Positions 1 to 4,837 of a DNA stretch of 5,959 nucleotides are shown in pieces. The stretch is taken from contig JBHJHK010000453.1 in the NCBI GenBank assembly GCA_050330975.1, positions 1-5,959 on the forward strand. The letters run 5' to 3'. Each line of letters starts with the position of its first letter. Positions within the stretch are counted from its first letter, which is position 1. The position numbers and the translations under genes are program-made. This DNA comes from JBHJHK01 sp050330975. Lineage in GTDB: Bacteria; Pseudomonadota; Gammaproteobacteria; Competibacterales; Competibacteraceae. Below the pieces are notes generated by a model, which saw nothing but the letters and a program-made list of their open reading frames with translations, was not told where the DNA came from and ran no database searches.

Positions 1-192
1 CAACAGCCAGAGGGTATTGACGCCCAAATCCTGGATGTAGTCGAGGCAGCGGGTGAGGCCCTTGAAGTCGCCGATGCCATCGCCGTTGCTGTCTAGGTAG
101 GCCTTGACGTGGAGTTGGTAGATGATGGCGTCTTGGTACCAGCGCTCGCCCCCATCCCCATCTCCAACTGCTGGCTTGCCGTGGTCGCTCAC
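1..192 (-). CDS. treS: Trehalose synthase (maltose alpha-D-glucosyltransferase), N-terminal part
   Basis: Only the first 64 codons are present; the rest lies beyond the left edge. TreS is a cytoplasmic GH13 enzyme that interconverts maltose and trehalose. The visible part matches the start of the GH13 barrel in TreS. Residues 18-31 (WYQDAIIYQLHVKA) form the first strand, then comes the DSNGDGIGDFKGL stretch at 34-46, then LDYIQDLGV-TLWLL at 50-64, the first helix and second strand. The start is a GTG at 190-192, with a GAGG ribosome binding site a few bases upstream; the first 15 residues are a Gly/Asp-rich leader before the conserved Trp. The stop of the upstream minus-strand gene is 18 bases away, so co-transcription is likely. 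What is seen is the N-terminal signature; TreS rather than another GH13 hydrolase is inferred from the WYQDAIIYQLHVKA and DSNGDGIGDF wording. A fused maltokinase domain, found in some TreS proteins, cannot be judged here. Confidence 0.9.
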   Translation of the reverse strand, partial: MSDHGKPAVGDGDGGERWYQDAIIYQLHVKAYLDSNGDGIGDFKGLTRCLDYIQDLGVNTLWLL

Positions 193-210
193 CGCCACCT
201 CGAGGGGTTA

Positions 211-651
211 TTAAGGGCGTCCTCTGGCGTCGAGTTGGGCCGCCGCCGCCTGGAACTGCTGCCAATGGGCACCGTCTACCCCCACCAAAGTCGCCAGATC
301 CACTTGGCGCACCAGCTGGGTGTGGGCCTTGAGGCAATCGGCCACCCAGGCGTCGTCCAGGGAGCGGCCTTCCTGAGCGGCGGTGAGGATTTCTTCTCTA
401 AACCTGGCCACGGCCGCTTCCAACCGGGCCTTGGTCCCCTGGACGGGGCCACCTTCCTCCAGCACGGCGATGGCCTGGTCCACGGTGGACCAATAGGCAT
501 CGAGGACGGTGACTGCCAACGGCGTGCCGTCGCTGTCTTGGTAAAAGCGTTCCAGGCGCCCGAGATCGGCGCGCTTGCCCAGGTGGTGGAAGCGCTTTAA
601 AACCTCATAGGCGGTGCGCAGTTGGCGCTGGGGGCTGGTGGGGCCGTTCAC
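211..651 (-). CDS. Uncharacterised helical protein upstream of treS
   Basis: The 146-residue product is not one I recognise. It has no signal peptide, membrane segment or metal motif. It looks mostly alpha-helical and soluble, with likely helices near residues 8-24, 45-66, 73-95 and 99-120, a Gly/Asp break (GVDGAHW) at 124-130 and an Ala/Gln-rich end. I place the start at the GTG at 649-651, because a GGAG ribosome binding site stands 6 bases before it. A GTG at 687 would give 158 residues but has no visible ribosome binding site. The gene ends in tandem stops (TAATAA, 208-213), and treS starts 18 bases later on the same strand. Together with the promoter at 721-749 this suggests a two-gene or longer operon. 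A role tied to trehalose/glycogen metabolism is inference from position only. It could also be an unrelated conserved small protein. Confidence 0.65.
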   Translation of the reverse strand: MNGPTSPQRQLRTAYEVLKRFHHLGKRADLGRLERFYQDSDGTPLAVTVLDAYWSTVDQAIAVLEEGGPVQGTKARLEAAVARFREEILTAAQEGRSLDDAWVADCLKAHTQLVRQVDLATLVGVDGAHWQQFQAAAAQLDARGRP

Positions 652-705
652 GGAAGTCTCCAGGGAGTATTGGCCGGGGAGGGTCACGGGGAGAGGCGCC
701 GGCGA

Positions 706-719
706 GGCTCTGAGGAGCC
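706..719. promoter_or_regulatory. Small inverted repeat at the expected transcript start
   Basis: GGCTC-TGAG-GAGCC is a perfect 5-base-pair stem with a 4-base loop, lying where the minus-strand promoter's transcript should begin. It could be a 5' hairpin that stabilises the mRNA or an operator half-site pair. There is no T-run, so it is not a terminator. An arm this short may be chance. Confidence 0.25.
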
Positions 720-720
720 A

Positions 721-749
721 AACCTAAGGATTTTTCCCGATGATGTCAA
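721..749 (-). promoter_or_regulatory. Predicted sigma70-type promoter of the treS operon
   Basis: Read on the minus strand, a perfect TTGACA -35 box (749-744) is followed by a 17-base spacer and TAGGTT (726-721). TAGGTT keeps the T, A and final T that matter most in a -10 box. Transcription would start near 714, about 60 bases before the preferred GTG at 651. The -10 box is weak, so the call rests mainly on the -35 box and the exact spacing. Confidence 0.5.
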
Positions 750-770
750 AGCCATTGTAGGTTGGCCCAA

Positions 771-794
771 GACCCCGTGGAACATGTTGGGGTC
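771..794. promoter_or_regulatory. Inverted repeat in the leader of the SDR gene
   Basis: GACCCC and GGGGTC form perfect 6-base arms separated by 12 bases, which themselves contain the palindrome AACATGTT (781-788). The repeat lies 43 bases before the SDR start codon, in the 185-base divergent gap between two oppositely oriented genes. It is a reasonable candidate operator or leader hairpin, but no regulator family can be named from it. Confidence 0.3.
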
Positions 795-836
795 ACAGTA
801 TTTGTCATTCCCAATCTCGCTCCCAGGAGGTCTGCC

Positions 837-1532
837 ATGGCAACCGATGCTCCCCGCGCCCTGATCGTCGGCGCTGGTCCCGGACTCAGCGCCGCCATTG
901 CCCGCCGTTGTAACGCCGCCGGTATGGGCGTCGCCTTGACGGCCCGCAACGTCGACAAGCTCGCTCCTTTGTGCGCCGAAATCGGCGCCGAGGCCCTGGC
1001 CTGTGACGCTACGGATCCCCGCCAGGTGGCCGAGCTGTTCGCCCAGTTGGATGTCGGCGGCCCCTTGGATTGGGTGGTTTACAACGCCGGCTATCGGGTC
1101 AAGGGACCCATCGCCGAGTTGGATCCTTCTGAAGTGGCCAAAACCCTCATGGCCTCGGCCTTTGGAGGGTTTTTGGTGGCCCAACAGGCGGCGCGACGCA
1201 TGGTGCCCCGGGGGCAAGGGGCGATTTTTTTCACTGGTGCCTCGGCCAGCGTCAAGGGCTATCCCCAGTCGGCGCCTTTCGCCATGGGCAAGTTCGCCCT
1301 CAGAGGCCTGGCCCAGAGTGCGGCGCGGGAACTCATGCCCCAGAATATCCACGTGGCCCATGTGATTATCGACGGCGCCATTCGCAGCTCGACCCGCCAA
1401 GAGTCCGCTGATCGCCCCGACAGTATGCTCGATCCCGAAGCCGTCGCCGAGACCTATTATCAGCTCTATCGCCAGCCCCGCAGCGCCTGGGCCTGGGAGA
1501 TCGAGCTGCGGCCATGGGTGGAGCGGTTTTGA
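837..1532 (+). CDS. Short-chain dehydrogenase/reductase (SDR) with Phe in place of the catalytic Tyr
   Basis: The 231-residue product has the single Rossmann domain and size of classical SDR oxidoreductases, cytoplasmic NAD(P)-dependent enzymes. The cofactor loop is GAGPGLS at 12-18, the basic TARN at 35-38 follows the second strand, D57 falls in the CDATD segment and NAG is at 83-85. The active-site region reads TGASAS (133-138), then FAMGK (148-152): Lys152 is kept, but the usual YxxxK Tyr is Phe148. From memory, a group of SDRs with a similar FxxxKFALR-LAQS-AREL stretch and an IHVAHV-IDG segment lacks this Tyr, so this may be a family trait rather than damage; the substrate is unknown. I chose the ATG at 837 because a perfect AGGAGG (825-830) stands 6 bases before it; a longer in-frame start at 762 has no such site and adds residues unlike an SDR. 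The gene is monocistronic on the plus strand, divergent from the treS operon. Confidence 0.9.
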   Translation: MATDAPRALIVGAGPGLSAAIARRCNAAGMGVALTARNVDKLAPLCAEIGAEALACDATDPRQVAELFAQLDVGGPLDWVVYNAGYRVKGPIAELDPSEVAKTLMASAFGGFLVAQQAARRMVPRGQGAIFFTGASASVKGYPQSAPFAMGKFALRGLAQSAARELMPQNIHVAHVIIDGAIRSSTRQESADRPDSMLDPEAVAETYYQLYRQPRSAWAWEIELRPWVERF

Positions 1533-1535
1533 GGA

Positions 1536-1673
1536 TCAGCCATAGGCGCAGCCGCAGGCCAGGCTGTCGCCTTCGTCCAGCACCACTAACCGCACCCCCA
1601 CGGTGGCTCGGTTGCGCACGGGCACTTGATCCCGCTCCAGACGGGTGATTTCGCCCTGCCTGGTGCAGACTTT
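1536..1673 (-). pseudogene. Remnant resembling a DNA gyrase A C-terminal repeat
   Basis: On the minus strand this stretch encodes about 45 residues, ending at a TGA three bases beyond the convergent SDR stop. It reads KVCTRQGEITRLERDQVPV, then RNRATVGVRLVVLDEGDSLA. This fits the layout of one blade of the GyrA/ParC C-terminal beta-pinwheel: a hydrophobic strand, G-x-hydrophobic-x-R, an Arg-x-Thr-x-GVR turn, then L-DEGD-L. The rest of a gyrase A subunit (over 800 residues) is missing. The 30 in-frame codons upstream, to an ATG at 1763, do not look like gyrase, and that ATG has no ribosome binding site. I read it as a leftover 3' piece of a type IIA topoisomerase gene after a deletion or rearrangement. 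It could instead be a chance resemblance in a short frame; the Cys-containing end (CGCAYG) is not typical of GyrA. Confidence 0.5.
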
Positions 1674-1888
1674 GCCTAACTTGCTTCGGCGATATGACAG
1701 ACTTGCCCCTAGGAGACACCCTATTGTCAACCGTGGATGGTGGTGTCGCCGATCAACTGTCATCGTTCTAGAGCATAGATGCCCATGATTTCGTATCCCT
1801 TATCCCAAGGGAGCGCGGAGTGGCTCTTTAAGGGCCCATTGATTGGGTGCTGGCTGGAAGGAGGGTACAAGTATGAGTGTCTTGCCAG
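1674..1888. other. Gap between the gyrase-like remnant and the patatin gene
   Basis: I see no gene in these 215 bases. There is one weak 5-base-pair hairpin (CCCTT-ATCCC-AAGGG, 1797-1811) without a T-run. A GGAAGGAGGG purine stretch near 1857 could be mistaken for a ribosome binding site, but the ATG after it (1873) does not open a convincing protein. Confidence 0.4.
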
Positions 1889-1910
1889 TCAAATCATTTG
1901 ATTCTGGCAA
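1882..1910. repeat. Hairpin overlapping the patatin stop codon
   Basis: TTGCCAG (1882-1888) pairs with CTGGCAA (1904-1910), and inside them TCAAAT (1889-1894) pairs with ATTTGA (1896-1901), with a 2-base bulge at 1902-1903. The patatin stop (TGA, 1889-1891 on the minus strand) lies inside it. An 8-base A run (1909-1916) lies on the upstream side for minus-strand transcription, so it lacks the T tail of an intrinsic terminator in either direction. It may still protect the 3' end of the patatin mRNA, or mark an old insertion end. Confidence 0.45.
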
Positions 1911-3244
1911 AAAAAACGATACCACCACGTCGTCGATCCCCAATCTATGTCACTCGTATCGTATGTGAGGTCCGCGCTGCTCGCGGTAAAAAAAGGCGGC
2001 GTGTTACGCCAGAGCTGGCCACCGCGGAACAGATCGCCCGCGTGACCGTAGAGGCAACGCATAAATGCTCGATCGAACTCTTCCTCTGGCTTGGCGCAGG
2101 GGATCTCGCTCGGGATCCAAGTTACCTTTAGGTCGATCTCATCGCGCTGGGCGATGGCATAGAGACGATAGACATCGCCGACCCCGCTGCCCCTGATGAG
2201 CGAGCTCACAGCCGCCTCGCCGATATCGGTGATGCGGGGGCGAAGCGTCTGGTGGGGCGGCGCTAGATCGTTGTTCACGATCACCCACAGCCGCCGATCG
2301 AGGTTCTGGCCGAGGATGCGCCGGGTCGCCTCGGCGATGGGGAGCTCCGGGGACACGAATGTCACTTGGGAAGAGGCGCCACCATCGACGTGCATTTCGT
2401 CGTAGACGCGGCCGTCGGGGGTCTCCACGGGCACCAAGACCGGCGGTAAGGCGACCGGGATCGCCGCAGAAGCTCTGATGAGCTCTCGCACCAGCTCCAG
2501 GGCGCCGGGTTCCCCCGAGGCTGCGATCTCGCCGATGTTCCAGATGACCGGCCGTCCGGCGTCGATATTGGTGGTGCCGATATGTAGGATGCGGCCCTTG
2601 CGGTGTTCGGCTGCGATGGCCTCGAGGAGCTCTGGGGTGATGTAGCGGGCAATCACCTGCCTGAGGCGGCCCGTGTCCGACAGGGCCGCACCGGAGATGA
2701 GCCCCGATATAAAGGTGGATTCGACCAAGTCCTCAGTGTCGTAGCGCGAGTAGATCTCGTACAGCGTGTCGTCGTAGTCTGGGCCCAGAAAGGCGAAGGG
2801 GGCGATGATGGCGCCCGTGCTGACGCCAGAGACTCCGAAGAAATCCGGGCGCGTACCTTCGTCGGTCCAGGCGTCGAGGATGCCCGCGGCGAAGGCTCCC
2901 CATTGTCCGCCGCCGGACAGGGCGAGGTAGTGGAGGGTAGGTATGGGGCCTGCCTCAAGTTCGGCGCCAAAACGCGCCCTGAGGACGGGTCCCTGCTGGG
3001 CGATGATCGTCTCGATATCCGCCTCCGAGAGGGCATCACCCCATGCCCGAAGCCCCTCCCGGCCGAAGGGCTCCGCCACGTTAGCCAATTCCTCGGGAAC
3101 CGGGTTTCTCGCGACCCCGGCGCAGCCGGCAAGCGCTGTGCAGGCGACGGCGGCCACGATCAGGAGCTGACCTAGGTTCCCAGGGGCGCCGACTTGAACC
3201 GCGGTATTGATCGCGCTCGCGAAGGTGGACGATTTCGATGCCAT
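1889..3244 (-). CDS. Patatin-like phospholipase, probable lipoprotein
   Basis: The 451-residue product is a patatin-family serine hydrolase, which cleaves acyl esters of lipids with a Ser-Asp dyad. The oxyanion loop is SGGGQWG at 110-116, the nucleophile elbow GVSTG at 140-144 puts the serine at 142, and the DGG motif at 287-289 supplies Asp287; all are intact. The N-terminus has a hydrophobic stretch (24-40) ending in the lipobox LAGC, with Cys41 as the lipidated residue, so membrane anchoring facing the periplasm is expected. The n-region before it is long (about 23 residues) and weakly charged. The ATG at 3242-3244 is preceded by GGGG 6 bases away. The family usually ends soon after the FDRAFMRCLYG and WRNTPPFF segments (390-419); here about 32 further Trp/Tyr/Asp-rich residues follow. 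The gene stands alone on this strand. Family membership is sure; the substrate is not known. Confidence 0.93.
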   Translation of the reverse strand: MASKSSTFASAINTAVQVGAPGNLGQLLIVAAVACTALAGCAGVARNPVPEELANVAEPFGREGLRAWGDALSEADIETIIAQQGPVLRARFGAELEAGPIPTLHYLALSGGGQWGAFAAGILDAWTDEGTRPDFFGVSGVSTGAIIAPFAFLGPDYDDTLYEIYSRYDTEDLVESTFISGLISGAALSDTGRLRQVIARYITPELLEAIAAEHRKGRILHIGTTNIDAGRPVIWNIGEIAASGEPGALELVRELIRASAAIPVALPPVLVPVETPDGRVYDEMHVDGGASSQVTFVSPELPIAEATRRILGQNLDRRLWVIVNNDLAPPHQTLRPRITDIGEAAVSSLIRGSGVGDVYRLYAIAQRDEIDLKVTWIPSEIPCAKPEEEFDRAFMRCLYGHAGDLFRGGQLWRNTPPFFTASSADLTYDTSDIDWGSTTWWYRFFCQNQMI

Positions 3245-3269
3245 AGCTTACCCCAATGCAAGTCAAGAG

Positions 3270-3303
3270 GCCTTGGGGAGCCAATAATGCCTTGGGAAGC
3301 CAA
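3270..3303. repeat. Imperfect 15-base direct repeat, two copies
   Basis: GCCTTGGGGAGCCAA (3270-3284) recurs as GCCTTGGGAAGCCAA (3289-3303) with one mismatch and a 4-base gap, so the period is 19. It lies 26-59 bases upstream of the patatin start codon, where a paired protein-binding site would fit. No regulator is recognised. Confidence 0.5.
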
Positions 3304-3360
3304 CCCCGAGAATCAATGCGCTGTTGGCATCCTGACGGCGGAATGATATCCCGATATTCG

Positions 3361-3393
3361 TTGTGATGACCTTGTGATGACCTTGTGATGACC
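3361..3393. repeat. Three perfect tandem copies of an 11-base unit
   Basis: TTGTGATGACC occurs three times end to end (3361-3371, 3372-3382, 3383-3393), followed by a partial copy beginning TTG. It lies between the stop of the small membrane protein gene (3402) and the start of the patatin gene, in a shared minus-strand intergenic stretch. It could be a slippage-prone microrepeat or a set of iterated binding sites, since 11 bases is about one helical turn. Confidence 0.75.
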
Positions 3394-3401
3394 TTGACGT
3401 G

Positions 3402-3671
3402 TCAGCGCGATAACCTCTTTCCAGCTAAGATGTCTTTTTTGTGATAATGCCATATAATCAGAATCATGATTCCCATGATCATAATCAATGGAAAGGGTAG
3501 CAGTGCAAGGAAAGCGAAGGTCAGAAGTACGCCGTGTGCATCGTAGCGCAGCATTTCGATTATTGCGCGCACCATTAATGCCAAGTAAGTGATCAACGCT
3601 GCAATCAGAACGAGCACAATCAAAATAAGCACATAGGCGTTGCCCGCGATATCGCTGAGTATATTTTGCAT
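3402..3671 (-). CDS. Small inner-membrane protein with two transmembrane helices
   Basis: The 89-residue product begins with a short polar stretch (MQNILSDIAGN) and has two hydrophobic segments, about residues 12-35 and 48-74, joined by a short loop (MLRYDAHG). It ends in a basic tail (HYHKKDILAGKRLSR). The pattern suggests a helical hairpin in the cytoplasmic membrane with the basic tail inside. I chose the ATG at 3669-3671 because AGAGGA stands 4-5 bases before it; an ATG at 3708-3710 would add 13 polar residues without a clear site. The coding sequence is clearly richer in A+T than its neighbours, partly because of its many Ile, Met and Leu codons. I do not recognise a family. It lies upstream of the patatin gene on the same strand, but about 157 bases and two repeat sets separate them, so an operon is uncertain. 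Confidence 0.72.
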   Translation of the reverse strand: MQNILSDIAGNAYVLILIVLVLIAALITYLALMVRAIIEMLRYDAHGVLLTFAFLALLPFPLIMIMGIMILIIWHYHKKDILAGKRLSR

Positions 3672-3708
3672 GGGTTCCTCTCTCCGATTTATCTTGGTTC
3701 CGGGTGGC

Positions 3709-3727
3709 AAGGATGACTGGCATCCTT
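3709..3727. promoter_or_regulatory. Stem-loop in the leader of the small membrane protein gene
   Basis: AAGGATG-ACTGG-CATCCTT is a perfect 7-base-pair stem with a 5-base loop, 37 bases upstream of the membrane protein start codon. It has no T-run on either side, so it is not a terminator. A leader hairpin or an operator for that gene are the likely readings; which one cannot be told from sequence. Confidence 0.4.
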
Positions 3728-4154
3728 AGCTTTAACTCAGAATGCAGTGGGCAAATTCCGCTCTATTCTATGGGCTAACTAGAACTCAAGCTCTTTGGCG
3801 ATAAAAGCTGACGATTTGGTATGATCGATGAGTTTTCCTCATCTTCCCGCAATGCAGCGCTTGATTTCTGCCCCTTTGATGGGTTCATGTCCTTTGCTAG
3901 CGCTTGTTTATGTTGCCGATTTGCGCGTTATAAGCATGACAAATTTGATCATTTTCCATTGGTTTTTTTGATGGATGTTGCTCATCGATAGATATTGTCC
4001 ATGGTGAACTGTGCTATTGTCGTTTTATATCACAATGACGCCCGATGACTAGTAGGCTAACTTCTTATTGATTTATATGATTAAAGTATGATTTGGTTAT
4101 GGTCTTTAGCACCCCTAGCTCAAATGCGGTCAGCGAATCGGGCCAACTATCCCC

Positions 4155-4184
4155 GTCTACACCCTAGCTGTCTGCACCCTAGGA
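4155..4184. repeat. Two tandem 15-base copies ahead of the 4194 frame
   Basis: GTCTACACCCTAGCT (4155-4169) is followed directly by GTCTGCACCCTAGGA (4170-4184), with three differences. The second copy ends in AGGA of the ribosome binding site of the next frame. The core ACCCTAG also appears at 4691-4697, and a variant, ACCCCTAG, at 4111-4118. It could be a paired operator or a decayed mobile-element end. Confidence 0.5.
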
Positions 4185-4193
4185 GTTGACCCG

Positions 4194-4463
4194 ATGTCTT
4201 TGGCTTCGATTCGGCCCTCCCTCGCCACCTTCCAAGAGGCCTTTGCCGACGTGTGGCGCCCCCCACCCGGGCGGGTCATCCCGCCGGGGATAACGCTCGC
4301 TCTCCTAGCTGAGCGTTCATGGGGTATCACCGTGGTTGCGCCGCTCGTTTTGACGCCCGGACACACGGGCACTAGGGCATGCCACTACCTCAATCTCATC
4401 GGCTTCATGACGCCTCAAGGGGTGATGGAGCTTTTGTTGCCGTGGGATGAGCCCGTGACCTAG
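4194..4463 (+). CDS. Hypothetical protein, possibly a decayed gene
   Basis: This frame encodes 89 residues that I do not recognise. It starts with an ATG preceded 8 bases earlier by AGGAG (4181-4185), a good ribosome binding site, and its codons look ordinary for a GC-rich genome. The first 20 residues (helix-like, LATFQEAFADVW) are followed by Pro-rich and then mixed hydrophobic segments. There is no clear membrane helix or catalytic motif. It ends at an amber codon (4461-4463). After this the same frame stays open for 77 more codons to a second TAG (4695-4697), starting with a helix-like TIIAAIQTYWDRLW and then becoming Gly/Pro-rich. A longer gene broken by a nonsense change is therefore possible. 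The LTPGHTGTR stretch distantly recalls some transposases, but too weakly to name it. It may also not be coding. Confidence 0.35.
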   Translation: MSLASIRPSLATFQEAFADVWRPPPGRVIPPGITLALLAERSWGITVVAPLVLTPGHTGTRACHYLNLIGFMTPQGVMELLLPWDEPVT

Positions 4464-4837
4464 GACACGATCATCGCGGCGATTCAAACGTATTGGGATC
4501 GCCTTTGGCCTGTATCCCATGGCGGCCAGGGTCGGGTCTCTCCCCGTGGCGGCGGGCCAGGTGGGGGCGGCGAGGCGCCCGAAAGACCCCCTCTCGTCCG
4601 CGAGCCCGGCCCCTTCTTAGGGGGAGGCCGACGCCCCTCCCTGGTGGGTGATGCAGGGCCCCCTGGGGGAGGGAACGGGGCGCCTCCAACACCCTAGGGC
4701 AAGCCGCTGGGAGAGGTTGGAAGGGGGGAGGTTGAGGCGAAAAAAATTCACCAGACGGTCTCTAAGTGCTACCGTATCTACCAGGGAAGTGGGTGCTGAC
4801 GCATTTAACAAAGCAATCTTCACCCATCGCCGGCCAT
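4464..4837. other. GC-rich, G-run-rich stretch without a supported gene
   Basis: These 374 bases lie between the 4194 frame and the convergent hydroxyacid dehydrogenase gene. The first 230 bases are dominated by runs of G and C and hold the G-quadruplex-type motif at 4656-4680; the last 130 are of more average composition. No T-tailed hairpin for the dehydrogenase transcript is evident. Open frames exist on both strands, as expected at this GC content, but none has a recognisable product. The best is a minus-strand GTG frame starting at 4823, 14 bases past the dehydrogenase stop, without a ribosome binding site. Confidence 0.45.
4656..4680 (+). other. Putative G-quadruplex motif
   Basis: Four G-runs (GGG 4656-4658, GGGGG 4665-4669, GGG 4671-4673, GGGG 4677-4680) are separated by 6, 1 and 3 bases, which satisfies the usual G3+N1-7 rule on the plus strand. 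The first loop is CCCCCT, so a C-G hairpin could compete with the quadruplex. On the minus strand it would lie in the 3' region past the dehydrogenase stop, as C-runs. Confidence 0.45.

Larger units (their letters stand above)
3672..4193. other. AT-richer intergenic stretch without a convincing gene
   Basis: These 522 bases are clearly richer in A+T than the flanks. They hold the leader of the membrane protein gene with its hairpin (3709-3727), a second small inverted repeat GATGAG-TTTTC-CTCATC (3827-3843), and a very AT-rich run at about 4065-4100 with TATGAT boxes at 4076-4081 and 4087-4092. Those boxes could be -10 elements for the plus-strand frame at 4194, but I see no good -35 partner. 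A 56-codon plus-strand frame at 3821-3991 has no ribosome binding site. A small RNA is possible but not supported by a clear terminator. Confidence 0.5.

Noticed and set aside
684..1400. A 238-codon minus-strand frame across the SDR gene.
   Set aside because: It lies opposite a clear SDR coding region with all family motifs, and its translation is Gly/His/Arg-rich without a recognisable fold. Such antisense frames are expected in GC-rich DNA.
1877..2131. A plus-strand frame of 84 codons with a purine-rich stretch upstream.
   Set aside because: Most of it overlaps the patatin gene on the other strand, its basic translation resembles no known protein, and the purine-rich stretch is too far upstream to serve this start.
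2603..3175. A 190-codon plus-strand frame opposite the patatin gene.
   Set aside because: The minus strand carries intact patatin motifs in order; the plus-strand translation shows no family pattern.
3461..3472. The perfect 12-base palindrome GAATCATGATTC.
   Set aside because: It lies inside the membrane protein coding sequence and follows from its run of Ile and Met codons.
3821..3991. A 56-codon Cys/Phe-rich plus-strand frame in the AT-rich gap.
   Set aside because: No ribosome binding site precedes its ATG and the composition looks like random translation.
1702..4703. CTTGCCCCTAG near 1702 and CTAGGGCAAG near 4694 as inverted ends of a 3 kb mobile element.
   Set aside because: A match of about 10 bases is expected many times by chance among all pairs in a window this size, and no transposase or target duplication supports it.
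4617..4823. A minus-strand GTG frame of 68 codons just past the dehydrogenase stop.
   Set aside because: The spacing would suit an operon, and the first 40 residues look somewhat protein-like, but there is no ribosome binding site and the second half is a translation of G/C runs.
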